Source: Flavobacterium reichenbachii
GTDB taxonomy: Bacteria; Bacteroidota; Bacteroidia; Flavobacteriales; Flavobacteriaceae
Length of the DNA: 64,000 bases
Direction: 5' to 3'
NCBI RefSeq assembly: GCF_002217435.1
Contig: NZ_MUHF01000029.1
Location: forward strand, 1-64,000
Positions 35,472 through 45,590 of this stretch are shown in pieces. The notes below the pieces were generated by a model. It searched no databases. It was given only the letters and a program-made list of their open reading frames with translations, and had not been told where the DNA came from. Position numbers and translations under genes: made by a program. Position 1 is the stretch's first letter, and each line of letters opens with the position of its first letter.

Positions 35472-38400
35472 ATGAAGCAAAATCCACTCATACTATTATT
35501 ATTCTGCGCCTTTATTTTCAATTCGTATTCACAGAATATAAAATTTGCGCATTATAATGATAATAATGGGTTGTCTCACAATTCGGTAAGGCATATTGTT
35601 CAGGATAAAAAAGGTTTTTTGTGGTTTGGCACTTTTTCCGGTTTAAACCGTTTTGACGGCTATCAGTTCAAAAATTATATGAGTTCTGCTGCTGGCAATA
35701 ACAAGTTATATAACGATGATATAACGGCTTTAGAATTAGACGAAGCATCCAATCATTTGTGGATTGGAACCAGAAAAGGGCTGACACTCTTTAAAATGGA
35801 TACTCATGTTTTTACTACTTTTTTAAAACAGAAAAACGATCCAAACAGTCTGCCCGAAGATGAAATCAGATCTGTTCATGTTGATCGTTTCAAAAGAGTG
35901 TGGGTGGGAACTAAAACTCAGGGAATATATATGTTCTTTTTGAATGAAAAAAGATTCGAAAAAATTCCAATTAAAGGTTTTGATTACGTAAAAGAAATTT
36001 TTGAAGACAAAAAAGGAGATATCTGGGTTGGAAGTTATGAAAAAGGATCTGTCGCAAAAATAACTTTAGACACCAAAGGATCTATCGTAAAAATCAATAA
36101 TTACACGCTTTCTGTACCCAATTCAAACATAAAGAATCCTTATATTAATTTCATTTATGAAGATGCAAAAGCTGATATTTTTATAGGAACCCGTGAAGGT
36201 TTGTACAAATTAGATAAAATAAACGATCAATTTGTAAATTTATATATTGAAAACAAACAAGTTAGAGGTGCTTTGGGACCTTATTTCTTATCAGTTGCAC
36301 GTGCTCCAGACGGAAAATACTGGGTAGGAACTCTAGGCGGACTGTTGGTTTGTACGCAGTTAGAAGATATTCAGAAAGGAAATTACAAATGGTATTATTC
36401 GATATTGTCTGATGATACTTCTCTTGTAGATAATTTAATATCAGCGCTTTATTTTGATGCGTCAGGAGTATTATGGATTGGGACAGAAGATGGATTGGAT
36501 AAATATGATCCTTACGAAAATCAATTTACGCTCAACAAAGACATATCGCGATCTATAGGCAATCAGGCGCCTCTTATCAGAGGTTTTGCTAAAACTTATG
36601 ATGAAAAAGTAATTGTGGCTACTTACCACAACGGACTCTTTATTTCTACTGCAAAAGGCTCTGTTCCGCTGCATAATAATGGAAAAGATATTGCCAGCAT
36701 TTATTCTTACGACGGAAATATCTTTTATTGCGGACTCTGGAATGGAAATATTTTAGTTTACAATTACAGATCAAATTCATCAAAAGAAATTAAAGCAGGA
36801 TTTGAAAAATCACCTGTATTTGCTTTTAGTAAAATTGGAGACGATGAAATTATTGTAGGCTCTTTTGGAGAAGGAGCCGTAATATTAAATACCAAAACGC
36901 TGGAAGTAGAGACTTCTAAAGGAAAATTACTGCCTGGTTTCCAGATCAATGCAATAGAACGTGATGCAAAAAATAATGTTTGGTTTGCTACAGAAACAGG
37001 TGTTCTAAAATACAATATTAAAACAGGAAAAATAGAAACCTATTCGTCACTTTCCAGAAAAGAAAATGGTGTTCCTCATGATGAGAATGTAAGTGATGTG
37101 CTGGTAGACAAAAAAGGAAAAATATGGGCATCTACAAGACTTGGTTTATGTTTGTTTAATGAAAAGAAAAACAAATTTGAGCCTGTTACAAATCTTAAGG
37201 AACTTTCGGGAAAATGGATTACAGATATTCTGTCGGATGTAAATGGCGATTTATGGCTTAATATTAACAATAATAATATTGCCTGGGTAAAATCTAATTT
37301 GAGCGATGTTAGTATATATCATGTAAACAGCGGTAACAGGCTGGATGTTTTTAGTTCCAGCGGTTTCTTTAATTTTAATAATTCGAATATTTATCTTGGA
37401 GGCAAAAACGGAATTATTTCTTTTTCGCCGCACACCATGAAAAGAAATAAAAGGTCTCCAATACCTGTTATTTCAGAATTTAAAATTCAGAATGAAGAAG
37501 TATTTCCAGAAATGGAGATTAATGGAGAAATTCCGCTCTCAAAAGATCTGAATTACGGCAGAGAAATAGAACTTACTCATAAAAACCGTAATTTCTCAAT
37601 TCAGTTTTCGACGCCGTCCTTTGCAAACGAAAAGCTCAATAAGTTTCAATACATGCTTGAAGGTTTTGATAAACATTGGATTACAGCCAACAGTACATCA
37701 AGAACGGTTCAATATACCAATCTTTATCCCGGAAATTATGTATTCAAAATTAAGTCAAGCAACAGCGATGGATATTGGAGTAAAACGGTTTCTTATAAAA
37801 TAAAAATCCTGCCGCCTTTCTGGCTCACACCCATTTCTTTTTTACTGTTTTTTGCATTATTGTTTTGCATTTTTTATTTTATAAGAAGAGAAATTAAAAA
37901 CCGTATCCGTTTAAAACAAGAACTGCTTACAGAGAAAGTAAACAGGGAACATGATGTGAAATTGAACAATGAAAAATTACGTTTTTTTACTAATATTTCG
38001 CATGAACTGCGTACACCGCTGACTCTTATTTTAGGTCCGGCAAAACAATTATTGGATGAAAACAGTAATGCAACAGATTACGAAAAAAGCAGATACAATC
38101 TTATTTACCAAAATGCCAGCAGACTGCTGAATCTGGTGAATCAGGTATTGGATTTTAGAAAAGCGCAGTCGGGAGAATTAAAACTTAAAGTTACTAAAAC
38201 CGATATTCTGACGTATTCAAAAAATATTTTTGATTCTTTTAAGGAAATGGCTTATAACAAAAAGATTAAGCTCAATTTTATTACAGAAGATGATGCAATT
38301 AATGGATGGATTGATAATGATAAGTATGATAAGATTCTTTATAATTTATTATCTAATGCTTTAAAATTTACAAACAAAAACGGAAATGTAGACTTGTATA

Positions 38401-39509
38401 TCAGGCTGAAAGATACTGTTGAAGATATTTTGGTTATTGAAGTAAGCGATGACGGAATTGGAATTCCCTTGAAAAGCCAGGAAAAGATCTTCAAACGGTT
38501 TTATCAGGCCACAAACAGTAAAGCAAACAATACAGGATCTGGTATTGGTTTATCATTGGTAAAATCATTAGTTTCTCTGCATAAAGGAATTATTTTAGTT
38601 GAAAGTACGCCTGGAAAAGGAAGTATTTTTAGAGTCGAAATTCCAATTGATCGTAATTCTTATGAGCACAAAGAAGTCTTTGAATATGCTCTCAAAAATG
38701 ACAATTTAAGCATGCTTATTCCAGAAAAAGCAGCCAAGAAAATCATTCAGAATACAGATCTCAAAGAGAAAATATTGGTTATAGAAGATAATAGCGAACT
38801 AAGAAAATATCTGGTAGATTATTTGTCTGATTATTATAAGGTTTACGATGCCGAAAATGGGGAAGAAGGACTTAGAATCTGCCGTCAGATTAAGCCGATA
38901 TTGTGTGTTACCGATGTTATGATGCCTGTTATGGATGGTCTTGAATTTTGCCGTGAATTAAAAAATGACGAATTCATCAGTCATATTCCGGTTGTATTAC
39001 TGACTGCTTTAGCTGAAAATACGGATAAAGTAAAAGGATATGATATGGGAGCAGACGGTTATTTGGTCAAACCTTTTGAACCTCTTTTATTGAAAACAGT
39101 AATTGAGAACATCATCAAATCGAGATTAGAATTAAAAGTGAAATTTTCGGGCGAAGTAGAAAGTAAAATAAGTCTGCTTACCCATTCTCCAATTGATGAG
39201 GAATTTATGGATAAAATCACCACTTTGATAAATGACAATTTAAGCGAAGTCGATTTATCTACTGATTTTCTGTGCGATAAACTAGGCGTGAGTTCTTCTA
39301 AATTGTACCGAAAAATTAAAGAATTGACTGATCTCGCTCCAAATGAATTTATTAGAACAATTCGATTAAAAAAATCGGCAGAATTACTCAAAACAAAAAA
39401 ATATAATGTTTCTGAGGTTACAAACTTAGTAGGCTTTAACGATCCCTTATATTTCAGCCGATGTTTTAAAAAACAGTTTGGTTTTCCGCCAAGTAAACTG
39501 ATCAATTAG
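35472..39509 (+). CDS. Hybrid two-component system sensor/regulator (HTCS)
   Basis: The product is 1345 residues in one chain. It has a signal peptide (ending NSYSQ), two Reg_prop beta-propellers (about residues 22-690), a Y_Y_Y domain (about 705-775), one membrane helix (about 785-805), HisKA with H844 in ISHELRTPLTL, HATPase with NLLSNALKFTNKNG near 955, a receiver with D1148 in TDVMMPVMDG, and an AraC-type helix-turn-helix at the C-terminus (VGFNDPLYFSRCFKKQFG). Such proteins bind an oligosaccharide in the periplasm and switch on the surrounding locus. It is the only regulator inside the locus and probably controls both flanking gene blocks. Confidence 0.97.
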   Translation: MKQNPLILLLFCAFIFNSYSQNIKFAHYNDNNGLSHNSVRHIVQDKKGFLWFGTFSGLNRFDGYQFKNYMSSAAGNNKLYNDDITALELDEASNHLWIGTRKGLTLFKMDTHVFTTFLKQKNDPNSLPEDEIRSVHVDRFKRVWVGTKTQGIYMFFLNEKRFEKIPIKGFDYVKEIFEDKKGDIWVGSYEKGSVAKITLDTKGSIVKINNYTLSVPNSNIKNPYINFIYEDAKADIFIGTREGLYKLDKINDQFVNLYIENKQVRGALGPYFLSVARAPDGKYWVGTLGGLLVCTQLEDIQKGNYKWYYSILSDDTSLVDNLISALYFDASGVLWIGTEDGLDKYDPYENQFTLNKDISRSIGNQAPLIRGFAKTYDEKVIVATYHNGLFISTAKGSVPLHNNGKDIASIYSYDGNIFYCGLWNGNILVYNYRSNSSKEIKAGFEKSPVFAFSKIGDDEIIVGSFGEGAVILNTKTLEVETSKGKLLPGFQINAIERDAKNNVWFATETGVLKYNIKTGKIETYSSLSRKENGVPHDENVSDVLVDKKGKIWASTRLGLCLFNEKKNKFEPVTNLKELSGKWITDILSDVNGDLWLNINNNNIAWVKSNLSDVSIYHVNSGNRLDVFSSSGFFNFNNSNIYLGGKNGIISFSPHTMKRNKRSPIPVISEFKIQNEEVFPEMEINGEIPLSKDLNYGREIELTHKNRNFSIQFSTPSFANEKLNKFQYMLEGFDKHWITANSTSRTVQYTNLYPGNYVFKIKSSNSDGYWSKTVSYKIKILPPFWLTPISFLLFFALLFCIFYFIRREIKNRIRLKQELLTEKVNREHDVKLNNEKLRFFTNISHELRTPLTLILGPAKQLLDENSNATDYEKSRYNLIYQNASRLLNLVNQVLDFRKAQSGELKLKVTKTDILTYSKNIFDSFKEMAYNKKIKLNFITEDDAINGWIDNDKYDKILYNLLSNALKFTNKNGNVDLYIRLKDTVEDILVIEVSDDGIGIPLKSQEKIFKRFYQATNSKANNTGSGIGLSLVKSLVSLHKGIILVESTPGKGSIFRVEIPIDRNSYEHKEVFEYALKNDNLSMLIPEKAAKKIIQNTDLKEKILVIEDNSELRKYLVDYLSDYYKVYDAENGEEGLRICRQIKPILCVTDVMMPVMDGLEFCRELKNDEFISHIPVVLLTALAENTDKVKGYDMGADGYLVKPFEPLLLKTVIENIIKSRLELKVKFSGEVESKISLLTHSPIDEEFMDKITTLINDNLSEVDLSTDFLCDKLGVSSSKLYRKIKELTDLAPNEFIRTIRLKKSAELLKTKKYNVSEVTNLVGFNDPLYFSRCFKKQFGFPPSKLIN

Positions 39510-39514
39510 TTTTT

Positions 39515-39980
39515 TTTAGCCACTAATTGCAAGAATTTGCACAAATTATTTTGATAAATATAGCCCGTGGTTTTAACCACGGGAACACAATTTATATCCG
39601 TAATCTAATTTTTCTCGTGATGTTCCCACGGTTGAAACCGTGGGCTATGTTGAAATGATATGTTCGGGCACGCAATAAAATCATAATAATTATTTTTAAT
39701 CTGTATCAAAAAATATAAAGCTATAGATTACACAGATTAAAAGGATTTTTTATTTAGCCACTAATTGCACGAATTTACACAAATTATTTTGATAAATATA
39801 GCCCGTGGTTTCAACCACGGGAACGCAATTTATATCTACAATCTATATCTGTAATCTAATTTTTTCTAATAACGTTTCCCACGGTTGAAACCGTGGGCTA
39901 TGTTGAAATGATATGTTCGGGCAAAAATTTGCACAAATTATTTTGATAAATACAGCCCGTGGTTTCAACCACGGGAACGC
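39515..39980. repeat. Block of 2.4 nested-palindrome repeats between regulator and MIOX
   Basis: Two full units (39515-39667 and 39752-39923) and a third partial unit (to about 39980) occupy this gene-free stretch. Each starts near TTTAGCCACTAATTGCA and contains CCCGTGGTTTTAACCACGGG, then about 40 bp of AT-rich spacer, then CCCACGGTTGAAACCGTGGG. The two palindromes are also inverted copies of each other (ATAGCCC...GGGAAC against GTTCCC...GGGCTAT). Units end with GTTGAAATGATATGTTCGGG. It looks like a mobile palindromic repeat family. It has no spacer/repeat regularity of a CRISPR array. Confidence 0.75.
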
Positions 39981-40097
39981 GATATATTCCCCAATGTGAA
40001 ATTATGTAAAACAGTTAAAATTAAATAAATCAATAAAAAACATATAAAAACCTTACAAAAATAAAAATCATCCATGTTTTTGATGTATTAATCCATT

Positions 40098-40125
40098 TTG
40101 AAAAACATATGTAATTCTATTTTTG
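40098..40125 (+). promoter_or_regulatory. Promoter of the inositol-oxygenase operon
   Basis: TTG at 40098-40100, a 17-bp spacer, then TATTTTTG at 40118-40125, an exact TAnnTTTG -7 box, 25 bp before the ATG at 40151. It shows that MIOX starts a new transcript after the repeat block. Confidence 0.65.
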
Positions 40126-40150
40126 TCTTATAACTTATAACTTTTAGACC

Positions 40151-41026
40151 ATGAAAAAGAATATAGACACCGACAATCCGTTGAAAAATTTAGATGAATG
40201 GGAAGATGATTTGTTGCAGCGATATCCAGATCCTGAGCATGCGGCGGAAAAACAAAAGGAGGAATTTAGAAATTATGTCGATTCAGAAAGAGTAGAAACC
40301 GTTAAGGAGTTTTATAGAATAAACCATACCTATCAAACCTATGATTTTGTATGCAATAAAGAAGCAGAATTTTTGCAGTTCAATAAAAAAGAAATGTCAA
40401 TTTGGGAAGCAGTAGATTTTTTAAATACGCTTGTAGACGACAGTGATCCGGATATTGATTTAGATCAGACACAGCACCTTTTGCAGACCTCAGAAGCCAT
40501 TAGAGCAGACGGTCATCCGGACTGGTTTGTACTTACGGGATTTATTCATGATTTGGGCAAAATTTTATGTTTGTTTGGAGAACCTCAATGGGCTGTTGTA
40601 GGAGATACTTTTCCTGTAGGCTGTGCTTATTCAGATAAAATTGTATATCCTGAATTCTTCAAAGAAAACCCTGATTATACAGACGAAAGATTCAATACCA
40701 AACTGGGCGTTTACACCCAAAACTGCGGACTGGATAAAGTAAAAATGAGCTGGGGACACGACGAATACTTGTATCAGATCATGAAAGATTATCTTCCGGA
40801 TCCGGCTCTGTACATGATTCGTTACCATTCCTTTTATTCACAGCATAAAGAAAATGCTTATGCTCATTTAATGAATGAAAAAGATGTAGAAATGTTTGAC
40901 TGGGTAAGAAAATTTAATCCGTACGATTTATATACTAAAGCTCCCGTTAAGCCAGATGTAAAAGCATTACTTCCATATTATAAAGAATTAGTTTCTAAAT
41001 ATTTACCTGAGAAGTTGAAGTTCTAA
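40151..41026 (+). CDS. Myo-inositol oxygenase (MIOX), eukaryote-like
   Basis: The product is 291 residues, the normal MIOX length, and cytoplasmic. MIOX opens myo-inositol with O2 to D-glucuronate at a mixed-valence di-iron site. All six iron ligands known from the mouse enzyme are present: H109 (QHLLQTSEAIR), H133 and D134 (GFIHDLGKI), H203 (WGHDEYLYQ), H226 (YHSFYSQH) and D259 (FNPYDLYTK). The last interval, 33 residues, is the same as in mouse (220 to 253). It has its own promoter and precedes GH2, an acetyltransferase and an SSS symporter. The enzyme is widespread in eukaryotes and patchy in bacteria, so its presence inside a glycan locus points to inositol as a released sugar. Confidence 0.95.
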   Translation: MKKNIDTDNPLKNLDEWEDDLLQRYPDPEHAAEKQKEEFRNYVDSERVETVKEFYRINHTYQTYDFVCNKEAEFLQFNKKEMSIWEAVDFLNTLVDDSDPDIDLDQTQHLLQTSEAIRADGHPDWFVLTGFIHDLGKILCLFGEPQWAVVGDTFPVGCAYSDKIVYPEFFKENPDYTDERFNTKLGVYTQNCGLDKVKMSWGHDEYLYQIMKDYLPDPALYMIRYHSFYSQHKENAYAHLMNEKDVEMFDWVRKFNPYDLYTKAPVKPDVKALLPYYKELVSKYLPEKLKF

Positions 41027-41038
41027 AAAGGCTCTGTA

Positions 41039-41175
41039 AACACATAGAAACATAGACTTTCTTTTAAGCATAAAAAATATTTTTTAAAAGAAACTAATTT
41101 CTAACACATAGCTATGTGTTTTTGTACCAAGTAAAATAATTTTTGAGGCCAAGAAAAACTAAGTTTCGATGTGTT
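41039..41175. repeat. 140-bp palindromic element, degenerate copy 1
   Basis: The ends AACACATAGAAAC and GTTTCGATGTGTT are inverted copies with one mismatch, and the centre has ACACATAGCTATGTGT. It is the most decayed of three copies (see 45591 and 53567). It fills the gap between MIOX and GH2. Confidence 0.6.
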
Positions 41176-41210
41176 AGAAAAATAATTGCCAGCTATCTAA
41201 AACCAAAAGA

Positions 41211-44200
41211 ATGCAGAAAATCAAAACCAAAATACTTTTATTAAGCCTGCTGCTGCTTTGCGGAACTGCTGTTTCTGCTCAGGAAAAAGAGCGTAACGAT
41301 TGGGAAAATCCTGAAGTATTTCAAATTAACAGAGAACCAGCCCGCGCTGCTTTTCTGCCTTATGCAGATGAAACTTCAGCAATAAGCGATAAATATGAGA
41401 ACTCGCCCTGGTATTTTTCTTTAAACGGTAAATGGAAGTTTTCATGGTCGCCGACACCAGACCAGCGTCCGAAAGATTTTTATAAAACAGATTTCAGTAC
41501 TTTACATTGGAAAGAACTTCAAGTACCTTCTAATTGGGAGTTAAACGGTTACGGCGTTCCAATTTATACCAATATAACCTATCCTTTCGAAAAAAATCCT
41601 CCTTTTATTAATCATTGGGATAATCCTGTTGGTTCTTATAAAAAAGATTTTGTACTGCCTGAAAACTGGAAAAACCGTCACGTATTTCTTCATTTTGAAG
41701 CAGGAACTTCAGCTATGTATATTTGGGTAAACGGAGAAAAAGTTGGTTACACAGAAAATACTAAAAGTCCGGCGGAATTTGATATTTCTAAATATTTAAA
41801 ACCTGGCAAAAATGATCTGGCTGTAGAAGTGTACAGATGGAGCGATGGTTCCTATCTCGAAGATCAGGATATGTGGAGACTTTCTGGAATTGACAGAAAT
41901 GTGTATTTATATAGTACTGATAAAGTTCGTATTTCAGATTTTTTCGCCAAACCAGATTTAGATGCGAATTACAAAAACGGAAGTTTGAATGTCGAAGTAA
42001 GTTTAAAAAACCTGACTTCGACTGCTGTTAACAATCAAAAAGTGGTTGCCAAATTGGTAGATGCTTCAGGGAAAAATGTATTTACAAAAGAATTGAATGT
42101 CAATTTTGAAGCCTCTAAAATTCAGACAATCAATTTTGCTCAAAATGTTTCCAATCCGAAATTATGGAGCAGCGAAACGCCAAATTTATATACGCTTCTG
42201 CTGACTTTAAAAGATGCAAAAAATAATATAATAGAAACTGTTTCAACTCAAATCGGATTCAGAAAAGTAGAATTAAAAGGTGCACAATTATTAGTAAACG
42301 GAGTCCGATTAATGGTTCACGGTGTCAATATTCATGAACATAATCCGCAAACGGGTCATTATCAGGACGAAGCTACGATGATGAAAGACATTAAGATGAT
42401 GAAACAGCTGAATATAAATTCAGTGCGCTGCAGTCATTATCCGAACAATATTTTATGGGTGAAACTATGCAATAAATACGGATTGTTTTTGGTGGATGAG
42501 GCCAATATCGAAAGCCATGGAATGGGAGTAGAGGGACAGCCTCTAATTTGGATGAATCCAAAAACTAATCCGGGTCATCTTCCAGAATGGAGAGAAGCGC
42601 ATTTAGATCGAATTTACAGTTTGGTAGAAAGAGATAAAAATATGCCATCGGTAATTATTTGGTCGTTAGGAAATGAAAGTGCCAACGGACCTGTATTTCA
42701 CGAAGCCTACAAATGGATCAAAAAAAGAGATAATGGTAGATTGGTTCAGTTTGAACAGGCAAAGGAAAATGAAAATACAGATATCGTGTGCCCAATGTAT
42801 CCTACAATAGAATACATGAAAGAATATGCGGCTCGAAAAGAAGTTACACGCCCTTACATCATGTGTGAGTATTCGCATGCGATGGGAAACAGCAGCGGTA
42901 ATTTTCAGGAATATTGGGATATCATTCGCGGAAGCAAAAATATGCAGGGCGGTTTTATTTGGGATTGGGTAGATCAGGGATTTGAAAGAACAGATGAAGC
43001 CGGTCGTAAATATTGGGCTTACGGCGGCGATATGGGAAGCCAAAACTACTTAAACGATGAAAATTTTTGCCATAACGGATTGGTTTACGCAGACAGAACT
43101 CCGCATCCCGGAGCTTTTGAAGTAAAAAAAGTATATCAGGATATTTTGTTTAATGCCGTTGATATTAAAAATGGAGTAATTGAAATTAATAATGATTTTG
43201 GCTTTACAAATCTCAATAAATACAACTTTAGATATGAGGTTTTAGAAAATGGAAAAGTAATCAAAGAAGGAACAATCAATGTGGCTTTAGATCCAAAAAC
43301 TAAAAAACAGTTTAAGCTTGATTTACCAAAATTAGAATCAAAAGAAGGAACAGAATATTTGTTGAATGTTTTTGCTTACACTAAAACAGGTTCAGAATTA
43401 CTGCCTCAAAATTTTGAAATTGCCAAAGAACAATTTGTCATCGAAGACTCCGGCTATTTTGCAAAGTCAGGACAGGAAAACTTTTCTAAAGTTCAGGATG
43501 AAAAAGATCAATTTGTTTTGAGTACCGAGAATGTTATAGTTAAGATTAGCAAATCGACTGGATTAATTTCACATTACAGTTTAAAAGGCGAGGAATACTT
43601 TAAACAATATCCGGAACCCAATTTCTGGAGAGCTCCGACGGATAATGACATAGGAAATAAAATGCAGATTAGAACAAATGTCTGGAGAACAGCAGGTAAA
43701 AATACAACCTTAGAAAACATTCAGCAGACTGAGGAAAATGGTAAAAAATATGTGATTGCGAAATTAAAACTGAATGATGTTTCTTCTGATTATACCATCA
43801 AATATTCGCTTACTAATGATGGAGCATTAGAAGTGCAGGCATCCTATAAAAAAGGAAATAATCCGTTACCAGAAATGCCTCGTTTCGGAATGATTTTTAC
43901 TTTGAAAAATACTCTTGAGAATTTAGATTATTACGGAAGAGGACCTTTAGAAAATTATCCAGACAGAAAAACATCTTCGTTCAAAGGAATTTATCAAAGT
44001 AAAGTAGCAGATCAATATGTGCCTTATACGCGTCCGCAGGAAAATGGATATAAAACCGATGTACGTTGGTTTAAACTTTCAAACAATAACGGAAAAGGAC
44101 TTGAAGTAAAAGGACTCCAGCCATTAGGAATCAGTACTTTGAATAATTATCCAAGTGATTTTGACGGTGGAATATCTAAAAAGAATATTCACTCCAGCGA

Positions 44201-44351
44201 TATAACTCCAAGAAACGAAGTTGTTGTTTGTGTTGATTTAACCCAGCGCGGATTGGGCGGTGATAACAGCTGGGGACTGCCTCCGCACGAACAGTTTGTA
44301 TTGACGCAAAGCGAATACAATTACGGATTTGTGATAAAACCAGTTTTTTAA
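41211..44351 (+). CDS. GH2 beta-galactosidase (LacZ type), secreted
   Basis: The product is 1046 residues with a signal peptide (ending VSAQ, about residue 24), then the five-domain LacZ layout: jelly-roll (YKKDFVLPENWKNRHVFLHF), immunoglobulin-like, TIM barrel, and the C-terminal small-chain region (FWRAPTDNDIGNKM, YYGRGPLENYPDR). The acid/base is E489 (SLGNESANG) and the nucleophile E553 (MCEYSHAMGN). It releases terminal beta-galactose in the periplasm. The following acetyltransferase gene starts 57 bp downstream. Confidence 0.95.
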   Translation: MQKIKTKILLLSLLLLCGTAVSAQEKERNDWENPEVFQINREPARAAFLPYADETSAISDKYENSPWYFSLNGKWKFSWSPTPDQRPKDFYKTDFSTLHWKELQVPSNWELNGYGVPIYTNITYPFEKNPPFINHWDNPVGSYKKDFVLPENWKNRHVFLHFEAGTSAMYIWVNGEKVGYTENTKSPAEFDISKYLKPGKNDLAVEVYRWSDGSYLEDQDMWRLSGIDRNVYLYSTDKVRISDFFAKPDLDANYKNGSLNVEVSLKNLTSTAVNNQKVVAKLVDASGKNVFTKELNVNFEASKIQTINFAQNVSNPKLWSSETPNLYTLLLTLKDAKNNIIETVSTQIGFRKVELKGAQLLVNGVRLMVHGVNIHEHNPQTGHYQDEATMMKDIKMMKQLNINSVRCSHYPNNILWVKLCNKYGLFLVDEANIESHGMGVEGQPLIWMNPKTNPGHLPEWREAHLDRIYSLVERDKNMPSVIIWSLGNESANGPVFHEAYKWIKKRDNGRLVQFEQAKENENTDIVCPMYPTIEYMKEYAARKEVTRPYIMCEYSHAMGNSSGNFQEYWDIIRGSKNMQGGFIWDWVDQGFERTDEAGRKYWAYGGDMGSQNYLNDENFCHNGLVYADRTPHPGAFEVKKVYQDILFNAVDIKNGVIEINNDFGFTNLNKYNFRYEVLENGKVIKEGTINVALDPKTKKQFKLDLPKLESKEGTEYLLNVFAYTKTGSELLPQNFEIAKEQFVIEDSGYFAKSGQENFSKVQDEKDQFVLSTENVIVKISKSTGLISHYSLKGEEYFKQYPEPNFWRAPTDNDIGNKMQIRTNVWRTAGKNTTLENIQQTEENGKKYVIAKLKLNDVSSDYTIKYSLTNDGALEVQASYKKGNNPLPEMPRFGMIFTLKNTLENLDYYGRGPLENYPDRKTSSFKGIYQSKVADQYVPYTRPQENGYKTDVRWFKLSNNNGKGLEVKGLQPLGISTLNNYPSDFDGGISKKNIHSSDITPRNEVVVCVDLTQRGLGGDNSWGLPPHEQFVLTQSEYNYGFVIKPVF

Positions 44352-44407
44352 ACTGACCCTGAATACTGAAACACAACACTATCAACTGACCACTGAATAC
44401 GTAAAAA

Positions 44408-45550
44408 ATGAGTAACACTACAAAAGGAAGATTAGTTTCTTTAGATGCCCTGCGCGGATTTGTTATGTTTTGGATTATGAGCGGAGAACATATTGTTCAT
44501 GCTCTTGCTAAAGCAGCTCCATTTCCTATTTTTATCTGGATGTCATCGCAATTGCATCATGCAGAATGGAATGGAATTACATTTTATGATATGATTTTTC
44601 CCGTGTTTTTGTTTGTTGCAGGCGTGTCAATGCCGTATTCTTTTGAAAAGAAATTGCAGGCAGCAAATGTAAAAACGCCAAGAGAACTCCCAGCTGCCGA
44701 AAAGCAGAAAATATACCTGTCAATGCTCAGACGAACTTGCATTTTGATAGTCTTAGGATTTGTAGTAAATGGATTATTACGATTTGACGGTTTAGAAAAT
44801 ACCCGTTTAGCAAGTGTATTGGGAAGAATAGGACTGGCTTGGTTTTTTGCCGGAATTATCTATTTGAATTTTGATCTCAAAAAGCAGCTTATTTGGTTTG
44901 CAGGTATTTTGATTGGATATTATGCAGCAATGAAATGGATTCCCGTTCCTAATTTTGGAGCTGGAGTTTTAACCAAAGAAGGTTCGCTCGAAGGTTATAT
45001 TGACCGAATGTTTTTGCCGGGCAGACTGCATAGCAAGGTATATGATCCAGAAGGTTTATTATCGACAATACCAGCTGTTTCAACAGCTTTACTGGGTGTT
45101 TTTTTAGGAACATTTTTAAGAGCCAAAGACTATTTTTCGACAAACGTAAAACTGCTTTTAATGACTTTTACAGCCATTATTCTTATTCTAACCGGAATGC
45201 TGTGGGATTTTGATTTTCCAATCAACAAACATTTATGGACGAGTTCTTTTGTATGTTTTGTGGGTGGTTTCAGTATTTTGTTCTTTATCTTTTTTTATGT
45301 GATCATAGATCTGTTTGGTTTTCATAAATGGGTATTTCCTTTAATATTAATCGGATCAAATTCCATTTTAATTTACATCGCAGCCGAAGGTTTAGTCGAT
45401 TTTAAACACACAGCAGATTATGTTTTTGGCGGACTAATACAATATACGCCAATTGTTTGGCAGCCTTTTTTTGCTGCTTTATCTGTAACCTTCATACAGC
45501 TTCTTTTACTTTATTTTCTCTATAAGAAGAGATGGTTTTTGAAAATTTAA
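44408..45550 (+). CDS. HGSNAT-like membrane acetyltransferase (DUF5009/NagX type)
   Basis: The product is 380 residues with about ten membrane helices. The N-terminal block LVSLDALRGFVMFWIM and HHAEWNGITFYDMIFPVFLF match the heparan-alpha-glucosaminide N-acetyltransferase family. In the human enzyme the acetyl-carrying His lies in HASWNG; here HAEWNG has the equivalent His at H51. The family moves acetyl from cytoplasmic acetyl-CoA to a sugar amine on the other side of the membrane. In lysosomes this makes the substrate for NAGLU, and this locus also encodes a NAGLU homologue at 16327. The coupling here is inferred. Confidence 0.85.
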   Translation: MSNTTKGRLVSLDALRGFVMFWIMSGEHIVHALAKAAPFPIFIWMSSQLHHAEWNGITFYDMIFPVFLFVAGVSMPYSFEKKLQAANVKTPRELPAAEKQKIYLSMLRRTCILIVLGFVVNGLLRFDGLENTRLASVLGRIGLAWFFAGIIYLNFDLKKQLIWFAGILIGYYAAMKWIPVPNFGAGVLTKEGSLEGYIDRMFLPGRLHSKVYDPEGLLSTIPAVSTALLGVFLGTFLRAKDYFSTNVKLLLMTFTAIILILTGMLWDFDFPINKHLWTSSFVCFVGGFSILFFIFFYVIIDLFGFHKWVFPLILIGSNSILIYIAAEGLVDFKHTADYVFGGLIQYTPIVWQPFFAALSVTFIQLLLLYFLYKKRWFLKI

Positions 45551-45590
45551 AAAGAGAGTATAAAATAGAATAATAGATAATCAATAATTA

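Noticed and set aside
39059..39505. 148-codon minus-strand frame inside the HTCS gene
   Set aside because: Antisense shadow of the receiver/AraC region.
39515..39980. Regular repeats that could suggest a CRISPR array
   Set aside because: Only 2.4 long units of about 150-170 bp, each internally palindromic, with no unique 30-40-bp spacers and no cas genes.
42666..43043. 125-codon minus-strand frame inside GH2
   Set aside because: Antisense shadow of a clear beta-galactosidase gene; no own motif.
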